This document shows positions 10,523 to 20,024 of a DNA stretch of 64,000 nucleotides, piece after piece. The notes under the pieces are model-generated. The model searched no databases and had not been told where the DNA came from. It saw nothing but the letters and a program-made list of their open reading frames with translations. The position numbers and the translations under genes were made by a program. The first letter of the stretch is position 1. Each line of letters starts with the position of its first letter. Source of the DNA: Moniliophthora roreri (Eukaryota; Basidiomycota; Agaricomycetes; Agaricales; Marasmiaceae); contig LATX02000035.1 in NCBI GenBank assembly GCA_001466705.2, forward strand, positions 806,001 through 870,000, given 5' to 3'.

Positions 10523-12347
10523 TCCTGCTGCTATCTTTTGAGAAAACTTTGGGTATTGTAGTAACTCCCAGTCCACAACTCTGGCTCATCTGCAGCTGAG
10601 GTCTCTAGTAGTACCGTTCAAAGTTACAGCTATAATCATAGCTCTGTAGCTTGTAGGTTTTGTAGATCATGTGCCATTCTGGGCCCGCGGCAGCAGTGCC
10701 AAATTTAGTAGTCACCTTCACCGGCGTGACAATCTTTGATCAATGAACCTTGCTTTGCTTCTTCTTCTATTATGCTGAACCGCCACCTTACACTCCACCA
10801 AGAGTATGAGAGAAAGTACTTGATCTTCATGGCCCTTCACAAACTTCTCCAAGATCCCTGGGAACCCTTTAACATCAGCACTTTCCTTCAAAATCTCACC
10901 TTTGATCTCATAGTCATTCAGTCAATATGAAATGCTTGTTATCTACAATTATGATGAAGAGGCAGAAACTCTATCTTCTATGAAGAACTGCTACATGATA
11001 TCTTCACTCTAAAATGCACTCTAAAAAGGGCTTCTGCAACTAAGAGCTGCTACTAAACCCACACATGCAACACACACCAAACTCACAATAGAGGCTTCTA
11101 AGAGTGATAAAGCACTGTATAAGTCTACTAGGAGACTGAGTCTATCTCAAGTGCAATTCAGAGTGAAAAGGGGACAGAACCCTTTGAGTTTCAATTGACC
11201 AGCTTAAGTTGGTATAAGAGTGTAGAGTCCAAGGACTCTAGTTAGGACATTACACTCAAGAGTCACAAAGTGTAGGTTTTTAAAATGAGTGGTTTATTGG
11301 TTGGTTATAAAGGAATATATATAGTAAGGCAAGATATATAGCAATCTCAGCTCTACTAGAAGCAACTGACTGGCAAGTGTGTGGAGACTTGGTCTAAAAA
11401 GCTGCATGAAGGTCTAAATCGATGCTGCATGGGGCTATAACGTGCAAGTACCAGTCAGTGCTTGAGCCTGCATCTACAAGTACAGCTCTTTATATACAAA
11501 ACAATAATTGGAAATAACAAAATAAGAGATAAATGAGTGTGATTTAGTTTAGAGTATAAATCATATGTGTTCATGCCTAAAAGTCTGATTCCACATAGCA
11601 ATTAACTATGTTGGGTATATTTGGTGACCAAATGGTCAATTTATTGTGTTTTGGACCCTGCATGGAGCATTGCTGAGTCAAACAATCCTTCTGCATAGCT
11701 ACTTCTGCATAGCCACTGGTTCTGGACTGGCTTTGTACATGGGTAGGTTTCCCTTTCTGCTGGTTTACTTCCATGTAGCTGCCTTCTACCATTGGATTGG
11801 TGGATGTTATAGTCTAGACATCTGTCATATTCAATCTCCTTCCATCCCATGTACAATCTCGTGAGTCATTATCAATTTCCTGTGTACTCATTGCCCATCA
11901 ATTGTCCTACATAGAAGCTGTTGTATCTGCCTGAGTGTCTTCGAAGCTCTGCATAGAAACAAGTTCCAACTATATACTATAGTTCTGATAGTAATAATTA
12001 AATGTTAAGTATATTGATGCATTATCATGCAACATGATCACAAAGCAAACAATCTAGTGCACTTAGGCTGTGGATCCTGCTGATATCTATTTCTTTATAT
12101 TCAGAATTAGTGGTTTCTGGCCCATTTTATTGACCAAGGACCCTTACTGTGATGCTTCACTGTAATGTAGAGGGCTAGTATAGTCTACTAACCTCTTCTA
12201 AATTGTGTCAGTGTTAATTATTAGACTTATTAGACTTAGTGCTTAAAGCTTAGATGCTGTATTAGAGTTCCCAGGTTATCAAGTCATGTGAATATCACAT
12301 GTACTCTGGGCTCTTTTTTTAGTTTTTGACATGAAAAGTGCACAATT
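10523..12347. other. AT-rich decayed repeat DNA
   Basis: No intact gene is seen. The sequence is CG-poor with many small direct repeats. TTGGTATAAGAGTG at about 11209 resembles the initiator-tRNA primer-binding site TGGTATCAGAGC that follows the 5' LTR in many retroelements, which would make the sequence to its left an old LTR. This is weak evidence, because no LTR end or coding domain confirms it. Confidence 0.35.
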
Positions 12348-12611
12348 TTGTGTCTAGGCCAAAACTTGGCACATCAACAAACCCAAATTCCAAAGCATAG
12401 ACAGCTTCATCTTGCTTGGGAATATGCCACCAATCCAGATCTTCATCCTCAATTTGAGCAGATGCTTTGTGTATCCCCTCTGATTTTTGATGTCATTCAT
12501 GCTCTTATCAAGGATTATCCTTCATTCCAAAACAACTCCCAGAATGTACAAGTCCTGGTTAATATTCAGCTTGCTGTTACTCTATATCGGCTTGGGCGAT
12601 ATGGAAATGGG
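12348..12611 (+). pseudogene. N-terminal fragment of a PIF/Harbinger-like transposase
   Basis: The frame contains FEQMLCVSPLIFDVIHALI, then a D-Y-P-x-F-x-N-N-S segment, then QLAVTLYRLGRYGNG. This order is the N-terminal (pre-DDE) region typical of DDE_Tnp_4 (PIF/Harbinger) transposases in agaricomycetes. The catalytic DDE part is missing. Homology stops at the point where an LTR begins (12612), so the fragment was probably split by retrotransposon insertion. The call rests on remembered family pattern, not on an alignment. Confidence 0.55.
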
Positions 12612-12777
12612 TGTAACTGTGATGGTTAGCTTCCCACGCCCTATTCACCTCATATATAGATTCTTACTACTTACATACTTCACCTTCTTCTTCTCTTACA
12701 TTCATCTTATATGCTAGCTAGTTGTATTTCCAATCTGATGCTATGTTCCTCAGATCTTGAGTGTGCACCTCTTTACA
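12612..12777 (+). repeat. LTR copy 1 (TGTAA...TTACA, 166 bp)
   Basis: The repeat starts TGTAACTGTGATGGTTAGC and ends CACCTCTTTACA, so its ends form the short inverted repeat TGTAA/TTACA expected of an LTR. A second copy in inverse orientation lies at 13897-14065. It has an internal TATATAG-like stretch. The five bases before it (ATGGG) are not repeated after it, so it is not a simple solo LTR. It is best read as the 5' LTR of the gag fragment that follows. Confidence 0.7.
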
Positions 12778-13145
12778 CTTTTTTTTTCTGACATTTGTAT
12801 TGTCTACACTGCCTTGCTTATACATCTGTAAGTTTCCTGCTCTTTTAATTTATTTTTCCTCCCTCCAGTCATTCTTGGCTCCATTCAGTGTTTACGTTCA
12901 CCTTTGCCCTGATCTTGCCTAGACAAGTTTTATAAAATTCAAAGTTTGATTCCCTTGGTGGGCTCTTTCCTTAGTGGGTGTGGTCTTGCTTCTGCATACA
13001 CATAGGATTTTCCCGCCTTTTGTGTTCTTGCCTGGTCCTTGACTAACCCTTGGGCCACTTATTAGTGCCCACATCCTGTCTTGTGTGCTACTGAGATAGC
13101 ATACTCCCTGTTCTCCTGTTTTCCCTGTTCTCCCTGATCTCTGAG
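12778..13145 (+). other. Presumed retroelement leader between LTR and gag
   Basis: CT-rich, non-coding stretch between LTR copy 1 and the gag-like frame. I could not identify a tRNA primer-binding site directly after the LTR. Confidence 0.35.
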
Positions 13146-13896
13146 ATGTTTCAACAGTTTACCATGGTGTCCATGTCATCTACTCTGAAACCCAAGTTGT
13201 CTTCTGCCACAAAGCCTACTCCTGCCATTAATAATCAAATTGTCACTTGTTCCTCATCACACATACAGTCAGACTCCAATAACGACATGCTTCCAACAGT
13301 AGATGAAGCTGTGCCTATTGTTCCTTCACACCTCTCTCACAAACCTGTTGCTGCTCCCTCCAAGCCAGGTTCCCATGACTCCTCTTCTGATTCTTCATCC
13401 TCTGACTCATCTATAGATGTTGTCATGGCCCCACAATCTGACTTCATGGACAATGGCTACAACAAGCTCCTGACAGTTAATGCCGGTTGTATCTCTCTTG
13501 AAACATTTGGACATGCCACCATTCTCATCAAGTCTTACCTTAAACACAAACATGTTGAAGATGATTATGAACACAAGTCAGCATTCCTCTCAATATTTCA
13601 GAGCACATGCTTATCCAACATGCTGATAGCCATTCAGGACAAGCTTATGGAGAAGGAGTGGTCTGCGACTGACCCCTCTTTCCTCACTTCCCTTAAAGAG
13701 GCTATTATTGGCACCGACTGGAATGATGAGGCTGGTGCACATTTGGCTTCCATGAAGCAGGATCAAATGCCATTCCCCAACTACTGGGCTGCCTTGAAAG
13801 CCTTGAACACAGCTCTGAAGGGTACCTGATATCACCAGACTGATGAGGGGCTCAAGGTTCACACCCAGCTCAGTATTTCAGATGCATATTGTGCCT
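13146..13896 (+). pseudogene. Truncated Ty3/gypsy gag-like frame
   Basis: The frame opens MFQQFTMVSMSSTLK. It continues through a Ser/Asp-rich stretch, then a helical region with FGHATILIKSYLKHK, SIFQSTCLSNMLIAI and WAALKALNTALKG, resembling the N-terminal half of agaricomycete gag polyproteins. A stop at about 13827 is followed by a few more plausible codons, then an abrupt junction with an inverted LTR at 13897. The capsid C-terminus, zinc knuckle and all of pol are absent. The position 370 bp after an LTR in the same direction supports gag. Exact family assignment is inference. Confidence 0.55.
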
Positions 13897-14065
13897 TGTA
13901 AAGAGGTGCACACTTGAGATCTGAGGAATGTAGTGTCAGATTGGAAATACAACTAGCTAGCATACAAGATGAATGTAAGAGAAGAAGAAGAAGGTGAAGT
14001 ATGTAAGTAGTAAGAATCTATATATGAGGTGAATGGGGCATGGGAAGCTAACTGTCACAGTTACA
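13897..14065 (-). repeat. LTR copy 2, inverted, complete (169 bp)
   Basis: Reverse complement of LTR copy 1, complete from TGTAA to TTACA. On the minus strand it is immediately preceded by GGGGGAGAG (14066-14074), a polypurine tract, so it is the 3' LTR of a minus-strand element whose body extends to the right. It interrupts the plus-strand gag frame. Confidence 0.75.
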
Positions 14066-14074
14066 CTCTCCCCC
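14066..14074 (-). other. Polypurine tract next to 3' LTR
   Basis: GGGGGAGAG on the minus strand abuts the LTR start TGTAAC. This is the standard plus-strand primer position in LTR retroelements and fixes the direction of the element. Confidence 0.65.
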
Positions 14075-14139
14075 AATCAAAAGCAAGCATACCCTCCCAA
14101 GAAACTAGAGCTAAGAAAACAAATAACAGGGGGATAAGT

Positions 14140-16039
14140 AAGTTTTTGACAAAAAACTCCGACAGATGTCCAAAGCCATTTTGCAAAAAAACTCTGACAA
14201 ATAGCCTGACAATTTTTTAGCTATAAATAGGCTCTAGGAGCATGCTGGCACACTTCTATAAAATTTCCATACTGGGAAGTAAATTCCCACAGCCTCTGGA
14301 AGGTTTTCTGATGCATTGGGCCATATTGGGGCATAATGGGGGGGCTAAAAAATTGCATTTGTGAACTAATAGACTCGCTTATACTGTAGGATGATGCTCC
14401 TGCAGTATGGGGGCACAGGGGTGCCAAAAAGAGGGTATATTAGGGTGATACATGCAGGATGAGGTATTGGTCCTTGGGCTACAGGACAGATATTGACATG
14501 GGGTAACTTCCAGCATGTAGATATGATTAATTGAATGCCTGGGACACCAAATGGTAATAGGTTTCATTAGGTATTGGGGTAGATATGAGCAAAATGCCAA
14601 AAAAACCCGAAATTGGGGGATGGGTAGTACAGTATGGGATCTATTGATGCTGGACCTTATCCCTCATAGCTGGTACATCCTCTATATGTCCAAATGTAGG
14701 ATACAGCAGCCCAGGGGCCTAGTATTTTTTCCAGAATTACTGCAGCCAAATTCGCTTTTTTTGGGTTTTGGCAGTACTTCAGGACAGGGAATGATTTGGA
14801 TGGGCTGAAGCGTGGTCAGAACTCCNAATCGAACTCAGAGGGTTGAACTACATAGGAATACACCCCAGAATCATCAGGATCTATAAAATTTTGAGTGAAA
14901 AAAGCGCACCTTTTGTTAAATGCTCAGATACTGTATAAACCCAATACTACTATGTACAATAAACTTGACATACTCATATACCAAGCTATACTGCATGGAT
15001 ACTCATGTCCCAGGACTCAGTTCCTATGTTATTTGATACTCTGAATTCGATTCTGATAGTCCCATGATCCCCAGATCACTCCCTGTAAAGATATCCAAGT
15101 ATAAGTGGTTTTTTGAGGGTTTCTGGACATCCATTGAACCTGATCCTAATAAAATACCCAAAAGCTGCCCCCTACCCTTTTTTGGGTCGCTGAACTCGAA
15201 TTTAAAGTTGCCTTTGTACAGAAATCTTTCCCTGAGGAGCTATTCTATGATTATTGGCTGGATTATTGGTATAACATTTATACCCTATAAAAAAGGTATT
15301 AGAGCAATGGGACCACTTGGGTAAGTATATATTCCTCTTCAGTACACTATTAAAGGAGTTCTGACCACGCTTCAGCCCATCCAAATCATTCCCTGTCCTG
15401 AAGTACTGCCAAAACCCAAAAGAAGCGAATTTGGCTGCAGTAATTCTGGAAAAAATACTAGGCCCCTGGGCTGCTGTATCCTACATTTGGACATATAGAG
15501 GATGTATCAGCTATGAGGGATAAGGTCCAGCATCAATAGATCCCATACTGTACTACCCATCCCCCAATTTCGGGTTTTTTTGGCATTTTGCTCATATCTA
15601 CCCCAATACCTAATGAAACCTATTACCATTTGGTGTCCCAGGCATTCTATTAATCATATCTACATGCTGGAAGCTACTCCATGTCAATATCTGTCCTGTA
15701 GCCCAAGGACCAATACCTCATCCTGCATGTATCACCCTAATATACCCTCTTTTTGGCACCCCTGTGCCCCCATACTGCAGGAGCATCATCCTACAGTATA
15801 AGCGAGTCTATTAGTTCACAAATGCAATTTTTTAGCCCCCCCATTATGCCCCAATATGGCCCAATGCATCAGAAAACCTTCCAGAGGCTGTGGGAATTTA
15901 CTTCCCAGTATGGAAATTTTATAGAAGTGTGCCAGCATGCTCCTAGAGCCTATTTATAGCTAAAAAATTGTCAGGCTATTTGTCAGAGTTTTTTGCAAAA
16001 TGGCCTTGGACATCTGTCAGAGTTTTTTGTCAAAAACTT
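14140..16039. mobile_element. 1.9-kb element with ~686-bp inverted arms, inserted in a chromovirus
   Basis: Left arm 14140-14825 and right arm 15355-16039 are near-identical reverse complements. The outer ends read AAGTTTTTGACAAAAAACTC on one side and the complement on the other. The unique middle is 14827-15354. No protein domain is found in the arms or the middle. Sequence on both sides belongs to one minus-strand gypsy element (LTR and polypurine tract to the left, chromodomain and integrase to the right), so the whole block looks like an insertion. The left arm ends exactly at an N (14826), so a contig misjoin could have created or exaggerated the palindrome. I found no target duplication. 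Confidence 0.5.
14826..14826. other. Single N, probable contig join
   Basis: An isolated ambiguous base lies exactly where the left inverted arm ends. The only other N in the window (62131) also sits at a repeat boundary, which suggests that single Ns mark joins in this assembly. Confidence 0.6.
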
Positions 16040-16071
16040 GCCACTACAGGTGCAAATAAAGAGAAAAGAGA

Positions 16072-17022
16072 TCAGTTCTGCACCAAAACATCAGGACTGT
16101 CACCACCCTGTGAGTACCAAGTATCCAACGCAGTGCAGTCCTTGAGTGATGAATATGAAAGCTACTCATTGTGCTTGTGTGAAAATCTGACCCACTGCAC
16201 TAGAAACTGCCATCCACATCCGTGCTGCCGAGAATCAAGAATCTGGTCAATACCATATTCATCCTGACCATTAACTACAACAGGCTCAGGGACAGGCAAG
16301 GTTCACCCTGGAAAGAGTCCATTGTTGTTGTGTACATACTGATGAAGCTCAGATATGTAGAAGACAGGGAAAGTGTTCAGATGTCGAGGCATATCCAGGG
16401 TGTAGCAATCTGTTTCTGGATGGGCCTTCATGACCTCATAAGGGCCATCGAAATGGAGGAAGAACTTAGCAACTCAACTTTCTCTCTTTTTCAGGTATTC
16501 ATGATGATAATGTACTGTCATCACCATAACCCAGTCGCTGACCTTAAAATGGTCCTGGCAGCCATATTGCTTGTCAGCCTGGAAGGCTTGCAGGACTTTT
16601 AAAGTGAACAAGTTATCTCTGGCCTCATGTTCTGTCAAACACATCTGCTCAAGAAAATACTCTGCTGCTGCAGCGTCCTCTGAGGCTTTTAGAGTCTCAG
16701 GCAAATTTGCAGGAATAAGAGGTGGGATCATCTGAGGTGAGTGTCCAGTTTTCAACTCAAATATAGACAGACCAGTAGAGGCTATGACACTGTTCATGAT
16801 GTGGAAGTGGATATAGGGCAGTGCCTTAGACCACCTCTTTTGGTTACACTTCATATGAAAACAGATGCACTGGTTGATGGTCCAGTTACTTCTTTCAGAT
16901 ATTCCATTAGTCTCAGGGTGAAAGGCTGATGACATTTTCAAATCTGTCCCCACCAAGTGATGGAGAGCATGCCAGAATCTTAACACAAAAAGCTTGTCCC
17001 AGTCAGATATTTATGAAAATCT
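16072..17022 (-). pseudogene. Ty3/gypsy chromovirus: integrase C-terminal half plus chromodomain, broken
   Basis: Reading right to left, LRFWHALHHLVGTDLKMSS is followed by AFHPETNGISERSNWTINQ, the end of the retroviral-type integrase core with the A-x-H-P-x-T-N/D-G and E-R motifs. After a GPY/F-like region comes FPVFYISELHQYV and then EYGIDQILDSRQHGCGWQFL, VQWV, which is a chromodomain. In-frame stops (TGA after FPG, TAG after HKHNE) interrupt it. The core N-terminal catalytic residues, RNase H and reverse transcriptase are missing beyond 17022. The upstream edge is abrupt, suggesting another insertion or deletion. Together with the LTR at 13897-14065 this is one decayed minus-strand element. 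Confidence 0.8.
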
Positions 17023-17848
17023 GACATGCACCTGACATTTTCTGACATTCATCCAATCAAACCTGCTTACATCTTTTCAGGCCTCCAACATGAAGTGTAA
17101 CAAAATGAGGCTTAGGAAAGAACACTGCTGAGAAGGGAGAAGAACTTGAAAAAGAATTGTGCCTTGCAGTCCATGCACTATTTGCCTTAAATTCCCTTGT
17201 GCCCTAGATTTCCCCATGCTTACTCTTTCTTTCTGACTACCGCTATCCCCACTTCTTAATGAACTCCCACCCACTCTTTCTTCCTGTCTGTATGGCTTTT
17301 TTGCTGTCTCAAGATGAAACTCAATGGTTCAAGATACAATGCAAGGAGTACTGATGTAGACCAGAAGTGAATTATGGTACAGTAAGGTACATGTACTATT
17401 AACTTATCATTTTTGCAAAACTAAGGATATTTCAATGTGTCAGGCACCTCAGGGAAGACCTAGATGATGGCACCAAACAGTTCAAAGCACTTTCAATGTA
17501 TGGCTATAAATTGTGAGTCAGCCCTAGAACATCTCTATTTTTATACTAAACATTCTACATGTTGCAGCTCACCATGTCATTAGAGTGACACCTCTTGTTT
17601 CAAGGTAGAAGACTGTTAGAGTTGGGCAGAGGGTTTTTGGTCACTCATACTGACAGTCAGAAATTTGAGTTGGAGAGCTCACATTGATATGTAACAAGTT
17701 GTATTTTAGTACTTTGCAATATAGCTATTTACTAGACACTATCAGACAGAATCAGATGGAAGCTGCATATTGACCTCTGGTGCAGGTGCAGGTGCAGGTG
17801 GAAGTGGAGGAGGTAAGGTAGGTACTGCTGCTTGAGTTGAAGAGCCTG
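17023..17848. other. Decayed repeat DNA with a small GGTGCA tandem
   Basis: No recognisable gene. A (GGTGCA)-type tandem of about four units lies at 17780-17805, followed by a purine-rich GGAGGAGG stretch. Confidence 0.4.
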
Positions 17849-18052
17849 CTATGGGCTGGTTATGCTGAAAAAAAGATCAGGAGATGTATGATACTTAAAT
17901 TCTATACTACTTACCACTACTTTATGACACTTTGCCATATTGAACAGACCCTGCATGCTCTGACACCCTGCTGCACATCTCTGCACATAGTTTGTCAATG
18001 CACTGGGGCCATTATAGCTTTGGTTACAATGAGGACAGATGTTATTATGCAT
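17849..18052 (-). pseudogene. Zinc-finger-like start of a transposon protein (tentative)
   Basis: The frame opens MHNNICPHCNQSYNGPSALT, with CPHC, then spaced Cys residues (QRCAAGC, AKC). This resembles the short Cys-rich N-terminal finger that begins several fungal DNA-transposon proteins. No transposase core follows. It is tentative, since the match is a pattern only. Confidence 0.3.
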
Positions 18053-19107
18053 TAAAGGACCTGTTAAACATCTTCAGTTTATAGTTTAGCTTCACATTAA
18101 TTAAATACTTACTGTGAAATGACTGTGTGGGGTGAACGAAAGACACAAAGGTTGGACCTGTACTAGCAGCATATCAGCATAGATCCTTTATTTTTTTTCA
18201 TATCATATGGCCAGAGAGGCCTTGGAACTTTATTAAAATAATATTTTGAATATTTTTAGAAATTTATTGTATTTTTAACTACAACTATACTATAGGAGAA
18301 AGGACTTACCGTTGTCGATGGTGATGGTAGTGAGGAAAGAGAGAAGGAATTCAAACTCCGATGCAATGGCAATTTGCCAGCCAGATTGAGGGGGTCTTGA
18401 AGACGCACTATCAGACATGGGGTGGGGCAATCTCAGTTCTTTTTCCATGACACTTTGTAATCACTGTGAGTAGCACAGCCACACAATTTCTGGGACCTAA
18501 CTTGAGTTGGAGTAACATGGACATATCTCAAGTATTATGGATAGATATATGCTACAAGCAAGTTTTCTGCTGTTCATAGAGCCCAAGGAGTGTTACTTTA
18601 CATCTCTCCAACATGCTCTCCCTGTGAATCATCATCAGTTTACACAACGTGAAAGGCGCATCCTGTCATGGGCTTAGTCATATGCATCGTTGACCCCTAG
18701 GGAGAGAAAAGGGCTTGCCCTCCATACTTCCTTCCACAGCCATTTTCAAGGAGGGTGTCTGCAGACAAATATGTTTCAATTCTCGATACCTTGCATGACT
18801 TGTGAGGGTTTTTCGAGAACAAGTCATTTAACATTTTTATAAAAAATTAAATGGTGAATATTTCATTGTTTAAAATTCCCTTACAAGTCAAGCTAGATAT
18901 CTATATAAAATCTCCATCTACCATCATCCGAATGTTGCTCGATGCTCCTGCAGTCTTCAATTGGGGTGGCCGTTTTTTCAGTGACATTGCGGATGGCCTG
19001 GTGAATTTTCCCACACTCAGGCCTTAGTGGGAATTGCCCCTCCCCATCAGACAAGGTTGGGCGTTGTCAGATAATCCGGTAAAACCTCACTGGGGATGAA
19101 CTTTCTC
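18053..19107. other. Edge of repeat region, no confirmed gene
   Basis: A minus-strand frame at 18417-18310 (start MSDSASSRPPQSGWQIAIA, ending at a GTAAGT donor) looks like an isolated first exon, but no second exon follows. The stretch 18940-19107 may contain upstream debris of the dehydrogenase pseudogene. Confidence 0.35.
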
Positions 19108-19806
19108 GCATGGAAACGTTAGGCTACAAGGCTGTCTTCCTCACTGTCGACAATACAGGTATCAATGGTATAAGGTGTGTACAGTGCTGTGATAACTTGA
19201 GGGAAATTAGTTTTTATCGACATCCATGGCAGAACTCGATCTCTTCGGGAAACTGGACCTCAGTCAGAGTCAGTTTCGTACTCGTCACATCGTTTATTCC
19301 ATTGAGGATCATACATTTTGCAGGACCGGACACTGCGACTTTCGATCTGCAGTCATTAGCTGATATTCGCAATATGACCTCGCTTCCTCTTGTACCTAAA
19401 GGCATTCGAACAGCAGCGGATGCGTGGAATTGTCTTGAACTCAAATTCCAGCAATATACGTCTCAAATCATGGTGGCCGAACACTAGATGGTGCGCCGAC
19501 AGCAGTGGAGATTCTTCTGGACATACGCAAGAACGCCCCGGAGGTGTTCGAGAAGATGGAGGTCTACGCTGATGGAGGAGTGAGACGAGGGAATCATGTT
19601 ATCACGCTACTCGCACTTGGCGCGAAAGCAGTAGGGCTGGGAAGGAGTCCTATGTTCGCTAACATATGGGGGAGGAAGGAGTGACAAAGATGATTGATTT
19701 GTTGGCAACAGAGTTGACAACTACGATGCTTCTCATGGGCGAGTCCAACTCGAATAACATCAACACATCATATGAGTGGGGCTCTGACATAGTCTGGCAC
19801 GGATAA
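19108..19806 (+). pseudogene. FMN-dependent alpha-hydroxy-acid dehydrogenase (cytochrome b2/lactate type), broken
   Basis: Pieces occur in family order. First is LGYKAVFLTVDN. Then comes GPDTATFDLQSLADIRN and LPLVPKGIRTAADAW (active-site Lys in PKGI). Then VSNHGGRTLDGAPTAVEILL (catalytic His), then VYADGGVRRGNHVITLLALG, KAVGLGRSPMFANIW and a C-terminal tail ending at TAA 19804-19806. Two one-base losses break the frame: one before the NHGGR motif (about 19450, expected TTCCCAGCA) and one in a G run at about 19663. The N-terminal cytochrome b5 domain and the first half of the barrel are missing. The two frameshifts could in principle be sequencing errors, but the missing 5' half argues for a real pseudogene. 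Confidence 0.8.
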
Positions 19807-20024
19807 ACAACGCTACTCATATTTCGGTTGCGCAGGTCAACACGAAACTTGTGAAACTGGATTACTCGGGGAACGATTGAAGGATTCACGACTTCTGATA
19901 GACATTTGACTCAATAAAATTGATTTATCGATACTAGAGTACAAACAACGAATATATATATATATATGCCAGATAATACGTTACAGATGCAGATCTCTCC
20001 ACCCAAAATTATTCCCTCGATCCA
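19807..20024. other. Short intergenic stretch with a TA microsatellite
   Basis: A TA dinucleotide run lies at about 19953-19967. This is the 3' flank of both the dehydrogenase pseudogene and DNMT5. Confidence 0.5.

Noticed and set aside
11577..11864. Overlapping frames on both strands as a possible copia RNase H end
   Set aside because: None of the expected copia motifs could be found in any frame.
14221..14600. Minus-strand frames repeated as plus-strand frames at 15580-15959
   Set aside because: The duplicated proteins only reflect the inverted repeat arms. Their sequence has no domain or natural composition.
17780..17805. GGTGCA tandem as a possible CRISPR-like or regulatory array
   Set aside because: Only about four short units without spacers. 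A simple microsatellite in eukaryotic DNA.
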